A DNA stretch of 64,000 bases from Methylobacterium mesophilicum SR1.6/6 (GTDB lineage Bacteria > Pseudomonadota > Alphaproteobacteria > Rhizobiales > Beijerinckiaceae): positions 5,723,447 through 5,787,446 of the forward strand of contig NZ_CP043538.1 of assembly GCF_000364445.2 (NCBI RefSeq), given 5' to 3'. Of the stretch, positions 25,880-34,970 are shown in pieces (positions within the stretch are counted from its first letter, which is position 1; each line of letters starts with the position of its first letter). The translations under genes and the position numbers were made by a program. The notes beneath the pieces were generated by a model. The model worked only from the letters and a program-made list of their open reading frames with translations. It had not been told where the DNA came from and made no database searches.

Positions 25880-26083
25880 ATGGAGTCACCCCCCAACGAC
25901 CTTGACGCGCGCGCGCTCGGCAAGGCCGCGCCCGGCAAGGGTCTGGCCCGCGAGGCCTGTCCATACGCGGAGGGCACGGAGGCGCGCGTGCTCTGGCTGT
26001 CCGGCTACGACGAGGCCGTGTCGGCCGGGGCCGATCCCGTGACCGGCGGAATCGCCAAGCATCCGGCGGGCCCTGAGCGCTGA
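25880..26083 (+). CDS. Ribosome modulation factor-like small protein
   Basis: A 67-residue protein with the Rmf/CrpP-type core: ARALGKAAPGKGLAREACPY, then EGTEARVLWLSGYDEA. RMF dimerises or silences 70S ribosomes under stress in gamma-proteobacteria; alphaproteobacterial relatives of this size are annotated by fold only. Its stop overlaps ATG 26083 (TGATG), the proposed original start of the MFS gene downstream. Confidence 0.65.
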   Translation: MESPPNDLDARALGKAAPGKGLAREACPYAEGTEARVLWLSGYDEAVSAGADPVTGGIAKHPAGPER

Positions 26084-26156
26084 TGGACGCGCGGATCGGA
26101 GCCCCCCCGGCGCGGAAGCCCACCCTCCCCTCGACCGGAAGGCGGTCGGCGCGGTC

Positions 26157-27401
26157 GTGCTCGGCAACGCACTCGAATTCTACGACTTCACGGTCTACGC
26201 CTTCTTCGCCAAGCCGATCGGCGAGGCCTTCTTCCCGGCCAACGACCCGACCCATAGCCTCCTGGCGTCGCTGGCCCTTTTCGGCATCGGCTACGTGATG
26301 CGCCCGATCGGCGGCGTGCTGATCGGGGCCTTCGCGGACCGGGCGGGGCGCAAGCCCGCGATGCTGATCACCATCGCGCTGATGGCGCTCGGCATGCTCA
26401 TGCTGGCGGCCTGCCCGCCCTATGCGGCGATCGGCGGCTGGGCGCAGGTCATCGTCATCGCGGGACGCCTCGTCCAGGGCCTCGCGCTGGGTGGCGAGGT
26501 CGGCCCGTCCACGGCGTACCTGCTGGAGGCCGCGCCGCCGGACCGGCGCGGCTTCGTCACGAGCTGGCAGATCGCCAGCCAGGGCTGTGCCGCTCTGTTC
26601 GCCGGGATCATCGCGACATGCCTAGCCCTGGCGGTCGGCGACCAGGCCATGAGCCAGTGGGGCTGGCGCCTGATGTTCGCGCTCGGCCTGTGCGTCGTGC
26701 CGGTCGGGCTCGTCATCCGCAGCCATCTGCCGGAGACGGCCGGGGCCGACGAGGATCCGCACGCGGCGGCCTCGACCCTGGCGGTGGTCGGACGGCTGCT
26801 GCGGGATCACGGACGCCTGCTGGGCCTGACTTTCCTCGTCATCGCCGCCTCGACGGTCTCCAACGCGGTCGGAACCAACATGCCGGTCTTCGCCGGCGCG
26901 ACGCTGGGCCTGAGCGAGACGGCTGCCACGGCGGTGCCGATCGCGCTCGGGCTTGCCTCGGTGGTGTTTCCCCTGCTGGGCGGCTGGCTGGCCGATCGCG
27001 TCGGCCGGCGCCCGGTCATGATCTGGCCCCGCGCGCTGATCCTGATCCTGGCCGTGCCGGCTTTCGCCTGGGTGGTGCGGGCGCCGAGCGCCGCGAGCGT
27101 CTACGCGGTCACCTTCCTGCTCTCGGCCCTGTCGTCGATCAACGCCGCGGCGGTGATCGTCGGCATTCCGGAGGCGCTTCCGCGGGCGGTGCGCAGCGCC
27201 GGCCTGTCGATTGTCTACGCGGTCTCGGTCTCGGTCTTCGGCGGCAGCACCAACTACGTGGTCAACTGGCTCATCGCCGCGACCGGGGACCGGCTGGCGC
27301 CGGCCTATTACCTCGCCGCCTTCAGCCTGATCGGAACGGTGGCGGCAATCCTCCTGCCCGAGACGCGCGGGCGCGATCTCGACGTAGACGCGGAAGCCTG
27401 A
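26157..27401 (+). CDS. MFS transporter, metabolite:H+ symporter type (5' end probably frameshifted)
   Basis: A 12-TM transporter of the MHS (citrate/proline-betaine) group. The TM1 signature GNALEFYDFTVYAFFAKPIG, the TM2-3 loop GAFADRAGRKPAM and RLVQGLALGGEVGPSTAYLLE are intact. GTG 26157 is the only in-frame start, yet it cuts into TM1. ATG 26083 overlaps the upstream stop (TGATG) and would lead into LDRKAVGAVVLGNALEFYDF if one C were added to the C7 run at 26102-26108. So the gene is either mis-sequenced, phase-variable, or translated from the weaker GTG. Confidence 0.85.
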   Translation: MLGNALEFYDFTVYAFFAKPIGEAFFPANDPTHSLLASLALFGIGYVMRPIGGVLIGAFADRAGRKPAMLITIALMALGMLMLAACPPYAAIGGWAQVIVIAGRLVQGLALGGEVGPSTAYLLEAAPPDRRGFVTSWQIASQGCAALFAGIIATCLALAVGDQAMSQWGWRLMFALGLCVVPVGLVIRSHLPETAGADEDPHAAASTLAVVGRLLRDHGRLLGLTFLVIAASTVSNAVGTNMPVFAGATLGLSETAATAVPIALGLASVVFPLLGGWLADRVGRRPVMIWPRALILILAVPAFAWVVRAPSAASVYAVTFLLSALSSINAAAVIVGIPEALPRAVRSAGLSIVYAVSVSVFGGSTNYVVNWLIAATGDRLAPAYYLAAFSLIGTVAAILLPETRGRDLDVDAEA

Positions 27402-27415
27402 CTGTCCCGAGCGGA

Positions 27416-27458
27416 ATGCATGCGTCAGGCGCATTGCGCGCCAGTATGCATGCATGCG
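27416..27458. repeat. ATGCAT-rich short repeats between two transporter genes
   Basis: ATGCATGCG (27416-27424) recurs as ATGCATGCATGCG (27446-27458), 22 bases apart, in the 170-bp gap before the DHA2 transporter gene. ATGCAT is self-complementary, so each copy is a small palindrome. They could be sites for a regulator of the efflux gene, or chance. Confidence 0.3.
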
Positions 27459-27571
27459 CCGCGAGGCTGTGCCTCAGACGATGTGCGTTCCCGCACTGCG
27501 CTCGTTCCGGTCGCATGAGGACCCCCGTCGCGTCGCTAGGTGGCCGTCCGCGGCGGGCCTAGACCGTCGTC

Positions 27572-29044
27572 ATGCATACACCCCCTGAGACGCGCCGCCC
27601 GCTGGTCCTCGCCGCGGTGATGGCGGTGATGTTCATGATCGCCATCGAGGCGACGATCGTCTCGACGGCCATGCCGCAGATCGCCGGCCAGCTCGGCGAC
27701 CTCCACCTCTACGCCTGGGTGTTCGCGTCCTTCCTGCTGACGCAGACGGCCACCACGGTGGTGTTCGGCAAGCTGTCCGACCTGTACGGACGCCGCCCGG
27801 TGCTGCTCTTCGGCATCGCGGTGTTCCTGGCGGGCTCCCTCCTGTGCGGCGTCGCGTGGTCGATGCCGTCTCTGATCCTGTTCCGCCTCGTACAGGGGGT
27901 CGGCGCCGGGGCCATCCAGCCGGTGAGCCTCACCGTCGTCGGCGACCTGTACGCGGCGCGCGAGCGCGGCCGGATTCAGGGCTATCTCGCGAGCGTCTGG
28001 GGAATCTCGTCGGTGGCCGGTCCTCTCGTCGGCGGCCTGATCATCGGCCATCTCAGCTGGCCGTGGATCTTCTGGATCAACCTGCCCATCGGCGTGATCG
28101 CGGCCATGCTGTTCCTGCGCTACCTGCACGAGGGCGTCGCGTGCCGTAGCCGACAGATCGACACGATCGGGGCGGCCCTGTTCACCGCCGCCATCGCGGC
28201 CCTCATGATGGCACTGACGGAGGCCGGCGAATCCGCGGCCGCGGCCCTGTGGCCGGCCGGCGGCTTCGTCGTGGCCGCGATCCTGTTCATCGTGCAAGAG
28301 CGCCGCGCCCCGGACCCGATGCTCGACGTGCGCCTGTGGATGCAGCGCCCCATCGCCACCGCCAACACCGCGACGCTGCTCTCCGGCATGACGGTGATCG
28401 GGCTCACGGCGTTCCTGCCGATGTACGTGCAGGGCGTGCTGCGGCAATCGCCGCTCGTGGCCGGCCTGACGCTGACCCTCATGGTGCTGGGCTGGCCGAT
28501 CGGCGCCACCACGGCCGCGCGCAGCTTCGTGCGCTTCGGCCTGCGGCCGATCCTGCTGGTCGGCGCGAGCCTGCTGCCGCTCGGCGCGGTCGCCTTCGTG
28601 ATCCTCGGCTCGGAATCCTCGCCGGTCGTGGCGGCAGGGGGCTCGATCGTGATGGGGCTCGGCATGGGCTTCCTGTCGACCGCCGCCATCGTGATCATCC
28701 AGGACAGCGTCGCCTGGGCCCAGCGCGGGGCGGCCACCGCCTCCAACATCTTCTCGCGCAACCTCGGCTCCACACTCGGCGCGACCGTCCTTGGCGCGGT
28801 GCTGAACTACAGGCTCGCGCACCCGACGGCCGGCCCGGTGGTCGATGCCGATCAGCTCCGGCGCCTGCTCGACGATCCGGCGAGCCTCGGCGCCGGCGGC
28901 GACGCGATCCGCGACGGGCTGCAGCACGCGCTGCACGGCACGTTCTGGACGGTCTTCGCGGTGGCGGTGCTGACCCTGCTCCTGTCGCTCCTCGTGCCCC
29001 GGGTGGCGATCTCGGACGGGCCGCGGGAACTGGCGGTGGAATAG
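27572..29044 (+). CDS. DHA2-family MFS drug-efflux transporter (14 TM)
   Basis: Inner-membrane H+ antiporter of 490 residues with about 14 TM segments. It has the EmrB/QacA-type opening EATIVSTAMPQIAGQLG, motif A GKLSDLYGRRPVLLFGI and motif C in SVWGISSVAGPLVGGLI. Similar proteins export multiple drugs or dyes. No periplasmic adaptor or TetR/MarR repressor gene is adjacent; the ATGCAT repeats upstream may be regulatory. Confidence 0.9.
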   Translation: MHTPPETRRPLVLAAVMAVMFMIAIEATIVSTAMPQIAGQLGDLHLYAWVFASFLLTQTATTVVFGKLSDLYGRRPVLLFGIAVFLAGSLLCGVAWSMPSLILFRLVQGVGAGAIQPVSLTVVGDLYAARERGRIQGYLASVWGISSVAGPLVGGLIIGHLSWPWIFWINLPIGVIAAMLFLRYLHEGVACRSRQIDTIGAALFTAAIAALMMALTEAGESAAAALWPAGGFVVAAILFIVQERRAPDPMLDVRLWMQRPIATANTATLLSGMTVIGLTAFLPMYVQGVLRQSPLVAGLTLTLMVLGWPIGATTAARSFVRFGLRPILLVGASLLPLGAVAFVILGSESSPVVAAGGSIVMGLGMGFLSTAAIVIIQDSVAWAQRGAATASNIFSRNLGSTLGATVLGAVLNYRLAHPTAGPVVDADQLRRLLDDPASLGAGGDAIRDGLQHALHGTFWTVFAVAVLTLLLSLLVPRVAISDGPRELAVE

Positions 29045-29118
29045 GCGGCTCCTGCAGCCAACACCTCACCGCCCGCCATACCTTTGACTGTCCCGCCGGA
29101 GCCCCCTAGCGTCCGGCC

Positions 29119-30801
29119 ATGCCCCTCGTTCCGCCCCCGCGCCCCGCAGCCCAGCCAGCGGCGGATGTCCCGCCGACCAGCGTGCTCACCGCCAACCAGC
29201 CGGAATGGACGGTCGGCGAGCTGGCGGGCGCCCTGAAGCGCACCCTCGAAGATGCGTTCGGCCACGTGCGGCTGCGCGGCGAGATCTCGGGCTATCGGGG
29301 GCAGCACGGCTCCGGCCACGCCTACTTCTCCCTCAAGGATGGGCAGGCGCGCATCGACGCCGTGGTCTGGAAGGGCGTGTTCGGACGTCTGCGCCAGCGG
29401 CCCCAGGAGGGGCTTGAGGTCATCGCCACCGGGCGGATCACCACCTTCGCGGGAAAATCCTCGTACCAGATCGTGGTCGAGAGCCTGGAGCCGGCAGGCC
29501 TCGGCGCCTGGATGGCCCTGCTGGAGGAGCGCAAGAAGCAGCTCGCCGCCGAGGGCTTGTTCGCCCCCGAGCACAAGCGCGCGATTCCCTACCTGCCGCG
29601 GGTCGTGGGCGTCGTCACCTCGCCCACCGGCGCGGTGATCCGCGACATCCTCCACCGGCTGGAGGACCGGTTTCCCCGCCCGGTCCTGGTCTGGCCGGTG
29701 CGGGTACAGGGCGATGGCGCCGCCGAGGAGGTGGCCGCCGCGATCCGGGGCTTCAACGCGCTTCCGCCCGGCGGTCGGATGCCGCGCCCCGATGTCCTGA
29801 TCGTGGCTCGCGGCGGCGGCTCGATCGAGGATCTCTGGGCCTTCAACGAGGAATGCGTGGTCCGCGCGGCGTTCGAGAGCGCGATCCCGCTGATCTCCGC
29901 GGTCGGGCACGAGACCGATACGACACTGATCGATTACGTCTCCGACCGCCGCGCCCCGACCCCGACCGGGGCCGCCGAGATGGCCGTGCCGGTCCGCGTC
30001 GACCTCATCGCCACCGTGGCCGACCTGTCGGCGCGCGGAACCGGCGCGGTCGGACGTAGGATCGAGCGTGACCGGGCGGACCTGCGCGCCCTCGGTCGCG
30101 CCCTGCCAGGCGCCGATGCCCTGCTGGCGGCCAAGCGCCAGCGGCTCGACCTCGCCGAGGCGCGCCTCTCGCCGGCGCTGGCGGCGGGGGCCAGCCGGCA
30201 CCGGGCGCGGCTCCAGCTCCTCCTCGACCGGATGGCCCGGCGCTCGCCGGACGTGGCGGTGGCCAATGCCCGCGCGCGGCTGGCGCGGATCGACCACCGG
30301 CCGCTGCACGCCCTGCGCAACGACGTCCAGCGCAAAGGCGAGACCCTGGTCCAGCTCGGGCGTCGCCTCGTCGTCGCCCGGGAGGCGAGCCTGGAGCGGG
30401 CGCGGGCGCTGCAGGCGCGCCGCACCGACCGCCTCCTCGCTCTGTCTGAGCGCCTTGCCCATGCGGCCGCCCGCGGCCTCGAACGGCGCCGCGACCGTCT
30501 GGACGGCCTGGCCAGCCTGCTGGGCTCGCTCAGCTACCATGCCGTTCTGGAACGGGGCTACGTGCTGGTGCGCGACGCCGCGGGGCTGCCGGTCCGGCGC
30601 GCCGCGGATGCGGCCGCTGCCGAACGCCTCAGCCTGCAATTCGCCGACGGGACCGTCGAGGCCTTGCCCCAGGGATCGACCGACCCGGCACCCTCGGCGC
30701 GACAAGCCCGGCGCGGCGGTGCCGGCGCGCCATCGGCGCCGGGCAGGCGGAGCGCCGCGGCGACCGGGTCGGCGCGGCAGGGCTCGCTGTTCGACGCCTG
30801 A
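29119..30801 (+). CDS. xseA: Exodeoxyribonuclease VII large subunit
   Basis: Catalytic subunit of the bidirectional single-strand exonuclease, 560 residues. The N-terminal OB-fold (about 28-130, with LRGEISGYRGQHGSGHAYFS) is followed by the catalytic region (PRVVGVVTSPTGAVIRDIL, ARGGGSIEDLWAFNEE, AVGHETDTTLIDYVSD) and a long coiled-coil with Arg/Leu-rich repeats (about 290-450). The C-terminal 50 residues are Ala/Gly/Pro-rich and longer than usual. xseB is not nearby. It is convergent with the GNAT gene. Confidence 0.95.
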   Translation: MPLVPPPRPAAQPAADVPPTSVLTANQPEWTVGELAGALKRTLEDAFGHVRLRGEISGYRGQHGSGHAYFSLKDGQARIDAVVWKGVFGRLRQRPQEGLEVIATGRITTFAGKSSYQIVVESLEPAGLGAWMALLEERKKQLAAEGLFAPEHKRAIPYLPRVVGVVTSPTGAVIRDILHRLEDRFPRPVLVWPVRVQGDGAAEEVAAAIRGFNALPPGGRMPRPDVLIVARGGGSIEDLWAFNEECVVRAAFESAIPLISAVGHETDTTLIDYVSDRRAPTPTGAAEMAVPVRVDLIATVADLSARGTGAVGRRIERDRADLRALGRALPGADALLAAKRQRLDLAEARLSPALAAGASRHRARLQLLLDRMARRSPDVAVANARARLARIDHRPLHALRNDVQRKGETLVQLGRRLVVAREASLERARALQARRTDRLLALSERLAHAAARGLERRRDRLDGLASLLGSLSYHAVLERGYVLVRDAAGLPVRRAADAAAAERLSLQFADGTVEALPQGSTDPAPSARQARRGGAGAPSAPGRRSAAATGSARQGSLFDA

Positions 30802-30899
30802 TCCCCGTCCCGGACCATGCCTGCGCCGCCGACTTCGCGGGCACGGCGAAGGAATCCGGGCCGCGGCGTCCATCAGACAGAGACCGCATTCGGCGGCAC

Positions 30900-31652
30900 T
30901 CAGCCCGGCATCGGCCCGACCCGGTAGTGATAACGATACAATTCCTGCTCGAAGCCGAGCGCGCTGTAGAGCGCCCGGGCGGGTGTATTCGCCGCAACGA
31001 CCTGCAGGCAGGCGGCCCTTGCGCCCTCCCTCCGTCCCCAGTGCAGCAGCGCGGCCACGGCGCGCCGGGCATGGCCGCGGCCCCGCAGAGTCTCGGGCGT
31101 CGCGACCGATTCGAGCACCAGCAGATCGCGGTCGAGCACGCCGAACGCGATGGCCGCGATCCCGGCTCGGGTCTGTACCGCCGCGAAGGCGCGCGGCAGG
31201 ACGAGGGCTGCGACCGTCTCGCGGAACACCTGCGCGGCCTCGGTGTCGGCCCGGTTCACCGCGTCCCAGAGCGTCAGCCAATCGGCCCCGGGCAACGCAG
31301 CGACCGTCACCGACGGGTCGGTGTCGGCCGGCAGATCATCGAGGGTGCGGTAGAGGGTGCAGGTCTCGTCCACGACGGCGTAGTCGGATCGCGCGAGAAG
31401 CGGCTCCATCTGCGACGCGATGGCCGGCACCCGGACGATCAGCCTCTGGCCGAGACGCGCATAGACCGCGTGGGCCGCCGCGAGGGCCGGCTCGGGCGCT
31501 CCGCTTCCGCGTAAGGGGTTTACGGAATTCTGGCGCTTCGAGCGCCCGCCGGCGGCGCGCAGAAGGTAGCCGTGGACCAAGAGCTGGCGCGGGCTCGGCC
31601 ACGCGTTGAGGCAGGCCTCTTCCACCCGCCAGGCCTGTTCGAGATCCGACAT
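30900..31652 (-). CDS. GNAT-family N-acetyltransferase
   Basis: Acetyltransferase of 250 residues. The acetyl-CoA site is the segment LVLESVATPETLRGRGHARR (about 190-209), followed by NTPARALYSALGFEQE near the C-terminus. The N-terminal 130 residues form a second degenerate GNAT-like half (WRVEEACLNAWPS), as in two-domain members. The ATG at 31652 gives the typical start; the open frame runs further upstream without a ribosome site. Substrate unknown; divergent from the hydrolase fusion gene. Confidence 0.85.
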   Translation of the reverse strand: MSDLEQAWRVEEACLNAWPSPRQLLVHGYLLRAAGGRSKRQNSVNPLRGSGAPEPALAAAHAVYARLGQRLIVRVPAIASQMEPLLARSDYAVVDETCTLYRTLDDLPADTDPSVTVAALPGADWLTLWDAVNRADTEAAQVFRETVAALVLPRAFAAVQTRAGIAAIAFGVLDRDLLVLESVATPETLRGRGHARRAVAALLHWGRREGARAACLQVVAANTPARALYSALGFEQELYRYHYRVGPMPG

Positions 31653-31723
31653 CGGCACACACTCCCGGCCGCCTGATCGCATGCTCCGAAGGCCGGGCCA
31701 ATCCGCCGCGCCGGGCCAACTCG

Positions 31724-31753
31724 CCAAGACTTCGGCCACCAAGACTTCGGCCA
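31724..31753. repeat. Perfect 15-bp tandem duplication
   Basis: CCAAGACTTCGGCCA occurs twice head to tail (31724-31738 and 31739-31753) in the 152-bp divergent gap between the GNAT gene and the hydrolase fusion. It may be a slippage product or a doubled regulator site. Confidence 0.6.
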
Positions 31754-31804
31754 TGCGGCGTCGCGTACGCTTGAAGCAGTGTGGGGCCGCGCGATGTCTC
31801 CGCG

Positions 31805-33229
31805 ATGTCTGAACCTGAAGTCCTGTTCTGCCTGCACTTCCTGGGCGGTAGCGCCCGAAGTTGGGATCGTCTTGCAGGCGCCCTCGACGGCAAGCCGACA
31901 TGCATCCCGGTCGACCTGCCCGGCTTCGGCGCGTCGGCGGCGACGCCCGGTTATTCCGTCGCCGCGATGGCCGATGCCGTCACCGACGCGATTCGCGCGC
32001 GGGCGCCCGAACGTTTCGGCCTCGCCGGACACAGCATGGGCGCCAAGGTCGCGCTGGCACTGGCGCGCCGCGCCGAGGACGGGGAGCCGAGTCTGGCCGG
32101 CCTCACTGACCTCATCCTGATCTCCGGTTCGCCACCGAGCCCCGAGCCGATCCCGGAGGATCGGCGCGACAGGATGCTCGCGTGGATCGACGGGGATGGC
32201 GAGACGCGGCGCCGCGAGGCGCGCGCCTTCGTGCGGGAGAATGTCGGGGTGCGGCTGGATCCGGATCTTGAGGACCGCGCGGTGGCGGATGTCCTGCGAG
32301 CCGAGCCGGCGGCCTGGAAGGCTTGGCTCGAAGCAGGTGCCCGCGAGGATTGGTGTCGCCGCATCGGCGTTCTGCGCACGCCCGCGCTGATCCTGGCGGG
32401 ATCCGAGGACGCCGACCTGGGGGCCGATGCGCAGCAGGCCCTGATGGCGCCGCACCTCGCCCATCATCGCCGGGTCACGGTCGACGGCGTCGGCCACCTC
32501 CTGCCGCTGGAGCGGCCCGAGATCCTGGCTGACCAGATTCGCGCGCATATCGTCGACCGGCCCCGCGTTCCGGTTCGGACCGGCCCCGCGGTTCCGCCGG
32601 CCTACGCGGCCCTGATCGCTTCCGAGCGGGTGAACGGCCGCCTGCGCGATGCCCTCGACGCGCGCGCCGCGCCGGACGACCCGGACTACCAGCCGGACGC
32701 CGTCGATCCCGTGGAACTCGCGATCCTCCGCGCCGCCCTCTGCCGGGTCATGCCGGTGCCGCACCTGGATCTGGCCGCCCGCCTCGACCGGCGGCTGGCC
32801 GCGGGAGGCGGCGACGGGTGGCGCTTTCTGGCGCTGCCGCCGGACCCGGACGCCTACCGGGCGGCCCTGCGCACCCTGGATGCCGCGGCCCGGGCCGCGC
32901 ATGACCGACCCTTCGTGGTCCTGGACGGCCGAGATCAAGACGCGCTGCTGACCCTCTGCGCGCGCGCGGACCTCGCGGTCCCGGACGCCCTCGGGGGCCG
33001 GCTCGACGCCGACCGGATGCGGTTCTGGTTCGAGGATCTGCGCGCCGACGCGGTCCGGCTCTGGCTTAGCCATCCGGCGGCGCTGGCGCGGATCGGCTTC
33101 TCGGGGATCGGGGCGGGCGGTGACCGGGCCGGGGAGATCGCCGACGGCCTGCCGGGCTTCCACGAAGTCGGGCTCGACGCGCCGGAGGCCTGGGAGCCTC
33201 GGGCGCTCCACACGGAGGCGGCGCGATGA
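31805..33229 (+). CDS. Alpha/beta hydrolase fused to gluconate 2-dehydrogenase subunit 3-like domain
   Basis: A 474-residue two-domain protein. Residues 1-255 are an alpha/beta hydrolase ([10 protein letters not shown] oxyanion loop, GHSMGAK with the nucleophile Ser near 79, acid in [10 protein letters not shown], His in [10 protein letters not shown]). Residues about 270-465 resemble the small subunit of membrane GMC dehydrogenases ([35 protein letters not shown]). The next gene, a GMC oxidoreductase, overlaps by four bases. This suggests an ester or lactone hydrolase physically tied to the oxidoreductase. No Tat signal is seen, unlike many small subunits. Confidence 0.8.
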   Translation: MSEPEVLFCLHFLGGSARSWDRLAGALDGKPTCIPVDLPGFGASAATPGYSVAAMADAVTDAIRARAPERFGLAGHSMGAKVALALARRAEDGEPSLAGLTDLILISGSPPSPEPIPEDRRDRMLAWIDGDGETRRREARAFVRENVGVRLDPDLEDRAVADVLRAEPAAWKAWLEAGAREDWCRRIGVLRTPALILAGSEDADLGADAQQALMAPHLAHHRRVTVDGVGHLLPLERPEILADQIRAHIVDRPRVPVRTGPAVPPAYAALIASERVNGRLRDALDARAAPDDPDYQPDAVDPVELAILRAALCRVMPVPHLDLAARLDRRLAAGGGDGWRFLALPPDPDAYRAALRTLDAAARAAHDRPFVVLDGRDQDALLTLCARADLAVPDALGGRLDADRMRFWFEDLRADAVRLWLSHPAALARIGFSGIGAGGDRAGEIADGLPGFHEVGLDAPEAWEPRALHTEAAR

Positions 33230-34772
33230 ACCTCGCGGGGATGCGGACCTACCGCGGGGACGAGGCCGTCGATGCCGTGATCGTGGGAACCGGCGCGGGC
33301 GGCGCGCCCCTCCTCGCCCGTCTCGCCGCGGCCGGACTGAAGGTCGTGGCCCTGGAGGCGGGGCCGAACTTCACGCCGGAGCGCTTCGCCTTCGATGAGA
33401 CGCTGGCGGACGAAATCTACTGGACCGAGGAGCGCCTGAGCGGCGGCTCGACGCCGGAGGCCTTCGGGGCAAACAACAGCGGTACCGGCGTCGGCGGCTC
33501 TACGCTGCACTGGGGCGCCTTCGTGCCCCGGGCCGATGCCCGCGACCTGCGTCTCCACACGGAGACCGGCGAGGGGGTGGACTGGCCCCTCACCTACGAC
33601 GAGCTGCGCCCGTTCTACGAGCGTGTCGAGCGCTTCCTCGGCGTCTCCGGGGCGCAGGCTTATCCCTGGGATGCCGACCGGCGCTACCCCCTCCCCCCGT
33701 GCCCCGCAACGGCCCCGCGCGGCTCATGGCGCAGGCCTGCGATGCGCGCGGCATCCGCTGGGCCGACGCGCCGGCCGCAGTGGTGTCGCGGGATTTCCAG
33801 TCCGAGGACGGTCCGCGGCGCAACGCCTGCATCAATTGCGGCTACTGTCACCAGGGCTGCCGCAACGGTGCCAAGGCCAGCATGGACGTCACCTACCTGC
33901 GCCTCGCGGTGGCCCGCGGTGCGGAGATCCGGCCGGAGGCGTTCGTCCACGGCCTCGAGCGCGGAGCCGACGGGCGGATCACCGGGGTCGTCTACCGGCA
34001 GGGTGGAGAGGACCGGCGCCAGCGCTGCGGCGCGGTGTTCCTCTGCGCCGGAGCCGTGGAGACGCCACGCCTGCTGCTGCATCTCGGGCTCGCCAACTCG
34101 AGCGATCAGGTCGGCCGCAACTACATGGGCCACGTAGCCACCCAGGTCTGGGGTACGTTCCCGCACGAGGTGCGGATGAACCGGGGCTACCCCTCGTCGC
34201 TGATCACGGAGGATTTCATACGCCCCGGCGCCGACTTTGCCGGCGGCTACCTGATCCAGAGCCTCGGCGTGGTGCCGGTGACCTTCGGCAATTCAGCGGC
34301 GCGCGGGCGCGGCCTGTGGGGACAGCCGCTCCTCGACTACCTCGACCGCTACAATCGCCTGGCGGGCATCGGCATCAACGGCGAGACGCTGCCCTGCGAC
34401 GCGAACGTGCTGACCCTGTCGGACGAGCGGGACGCGCGCGGAATGCGCAAGGCGCAGATCAGCTTCGGCTACGGCACCAACGAGAACCGGCTCAACGCGC
34501 ACGCCACGGCGGTGATGCGGGGTCTCTGGGAGGAGGCCGGGGCTGAGGACATCTGGGTGCTGGAACGTGTCGCCCACACGATCGGGACCTGCCGCATGGG
34601 GCGTGACGGATCGACCGCCGTGGTCGATCCCGTGGGCCGCAGCTTCGACATCGACAACCTGTGGATCTGCGACGGCTCGACCTTCCCGAGTTCGCTCGCC
34701 GCGAATCCGGCGCTCACGATCATGGCGCTGAGCCTGCGCAGCGCGGAGGCGTTCCTGGCGGCGGAACCGTGA
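33226..34772 (+). pseudogene. GMC-family FAD oxidoreductase, single-base frameshift
   Basis: Large subunit of a gluconate/alcohol dehydrogenase-type GMC enzyme, about 516 residues if repaired. First frame to about 33698: AVIVGTGAGGAPLLARLAAAG-type FAD fold (VIVGTGAGGAPLLARL), NNSGTGVGGSTLHWGAF. The second frame resumes as PRNGPARLMAQAC and runs to the end with a CINCGYCHQGCRNGAK cysteine cluster, HTIGTCRMG and the GMC signature ICDGSTFPSSLAANPALTIM. Adding one C to the C6 run at 33693-33698 joins them exactly. It starts inside the upstream stop (ATGA). It is either a real mutation or a consensus error. Confidence 0.85.
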
Positions 34773-34946
34773 GGGAAGGCTGAGTTTCCCGGCCGGCCGG
34801 CGGCGGGAACCGAAGTGGCGACCCGCCGTATCGGTGCGGGCGCCGGCGTCTGCGCCACGGTCACGATCGACCCCAGCGAAGGAGGCTCGGCAGCGGGCAA
34901 GCGCGCGCGGTGTCGCATCCGGCGCACCGCCCCTATCTGGGTCGTT

Positions 34947-34970
34947 GGAGATCGATGTGGGAGATCGATG
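34947..34970 (+). repeat. Duplicated ribosome-site/start segment GGAGATCGATG
   Basis: GGAGATCGATG occurs at 34947-34957 and again at 34960-34970, immediately before the hydrolase start. Both copies contain a ribosome-binding core and an ATG. Only the codons at 34968 and 34971 are in the hydrolase frame; the first ATG (34955) opens a different frame. Confidence 0.5.

Noticed and set aside
28852..31281. Minus-strand frame of 809 codons opposite xseA
   Set aside because: Low-complexity Arg/Gly/Ala-rich translation with no motifs; it mirrors xseA, which has full domain support.
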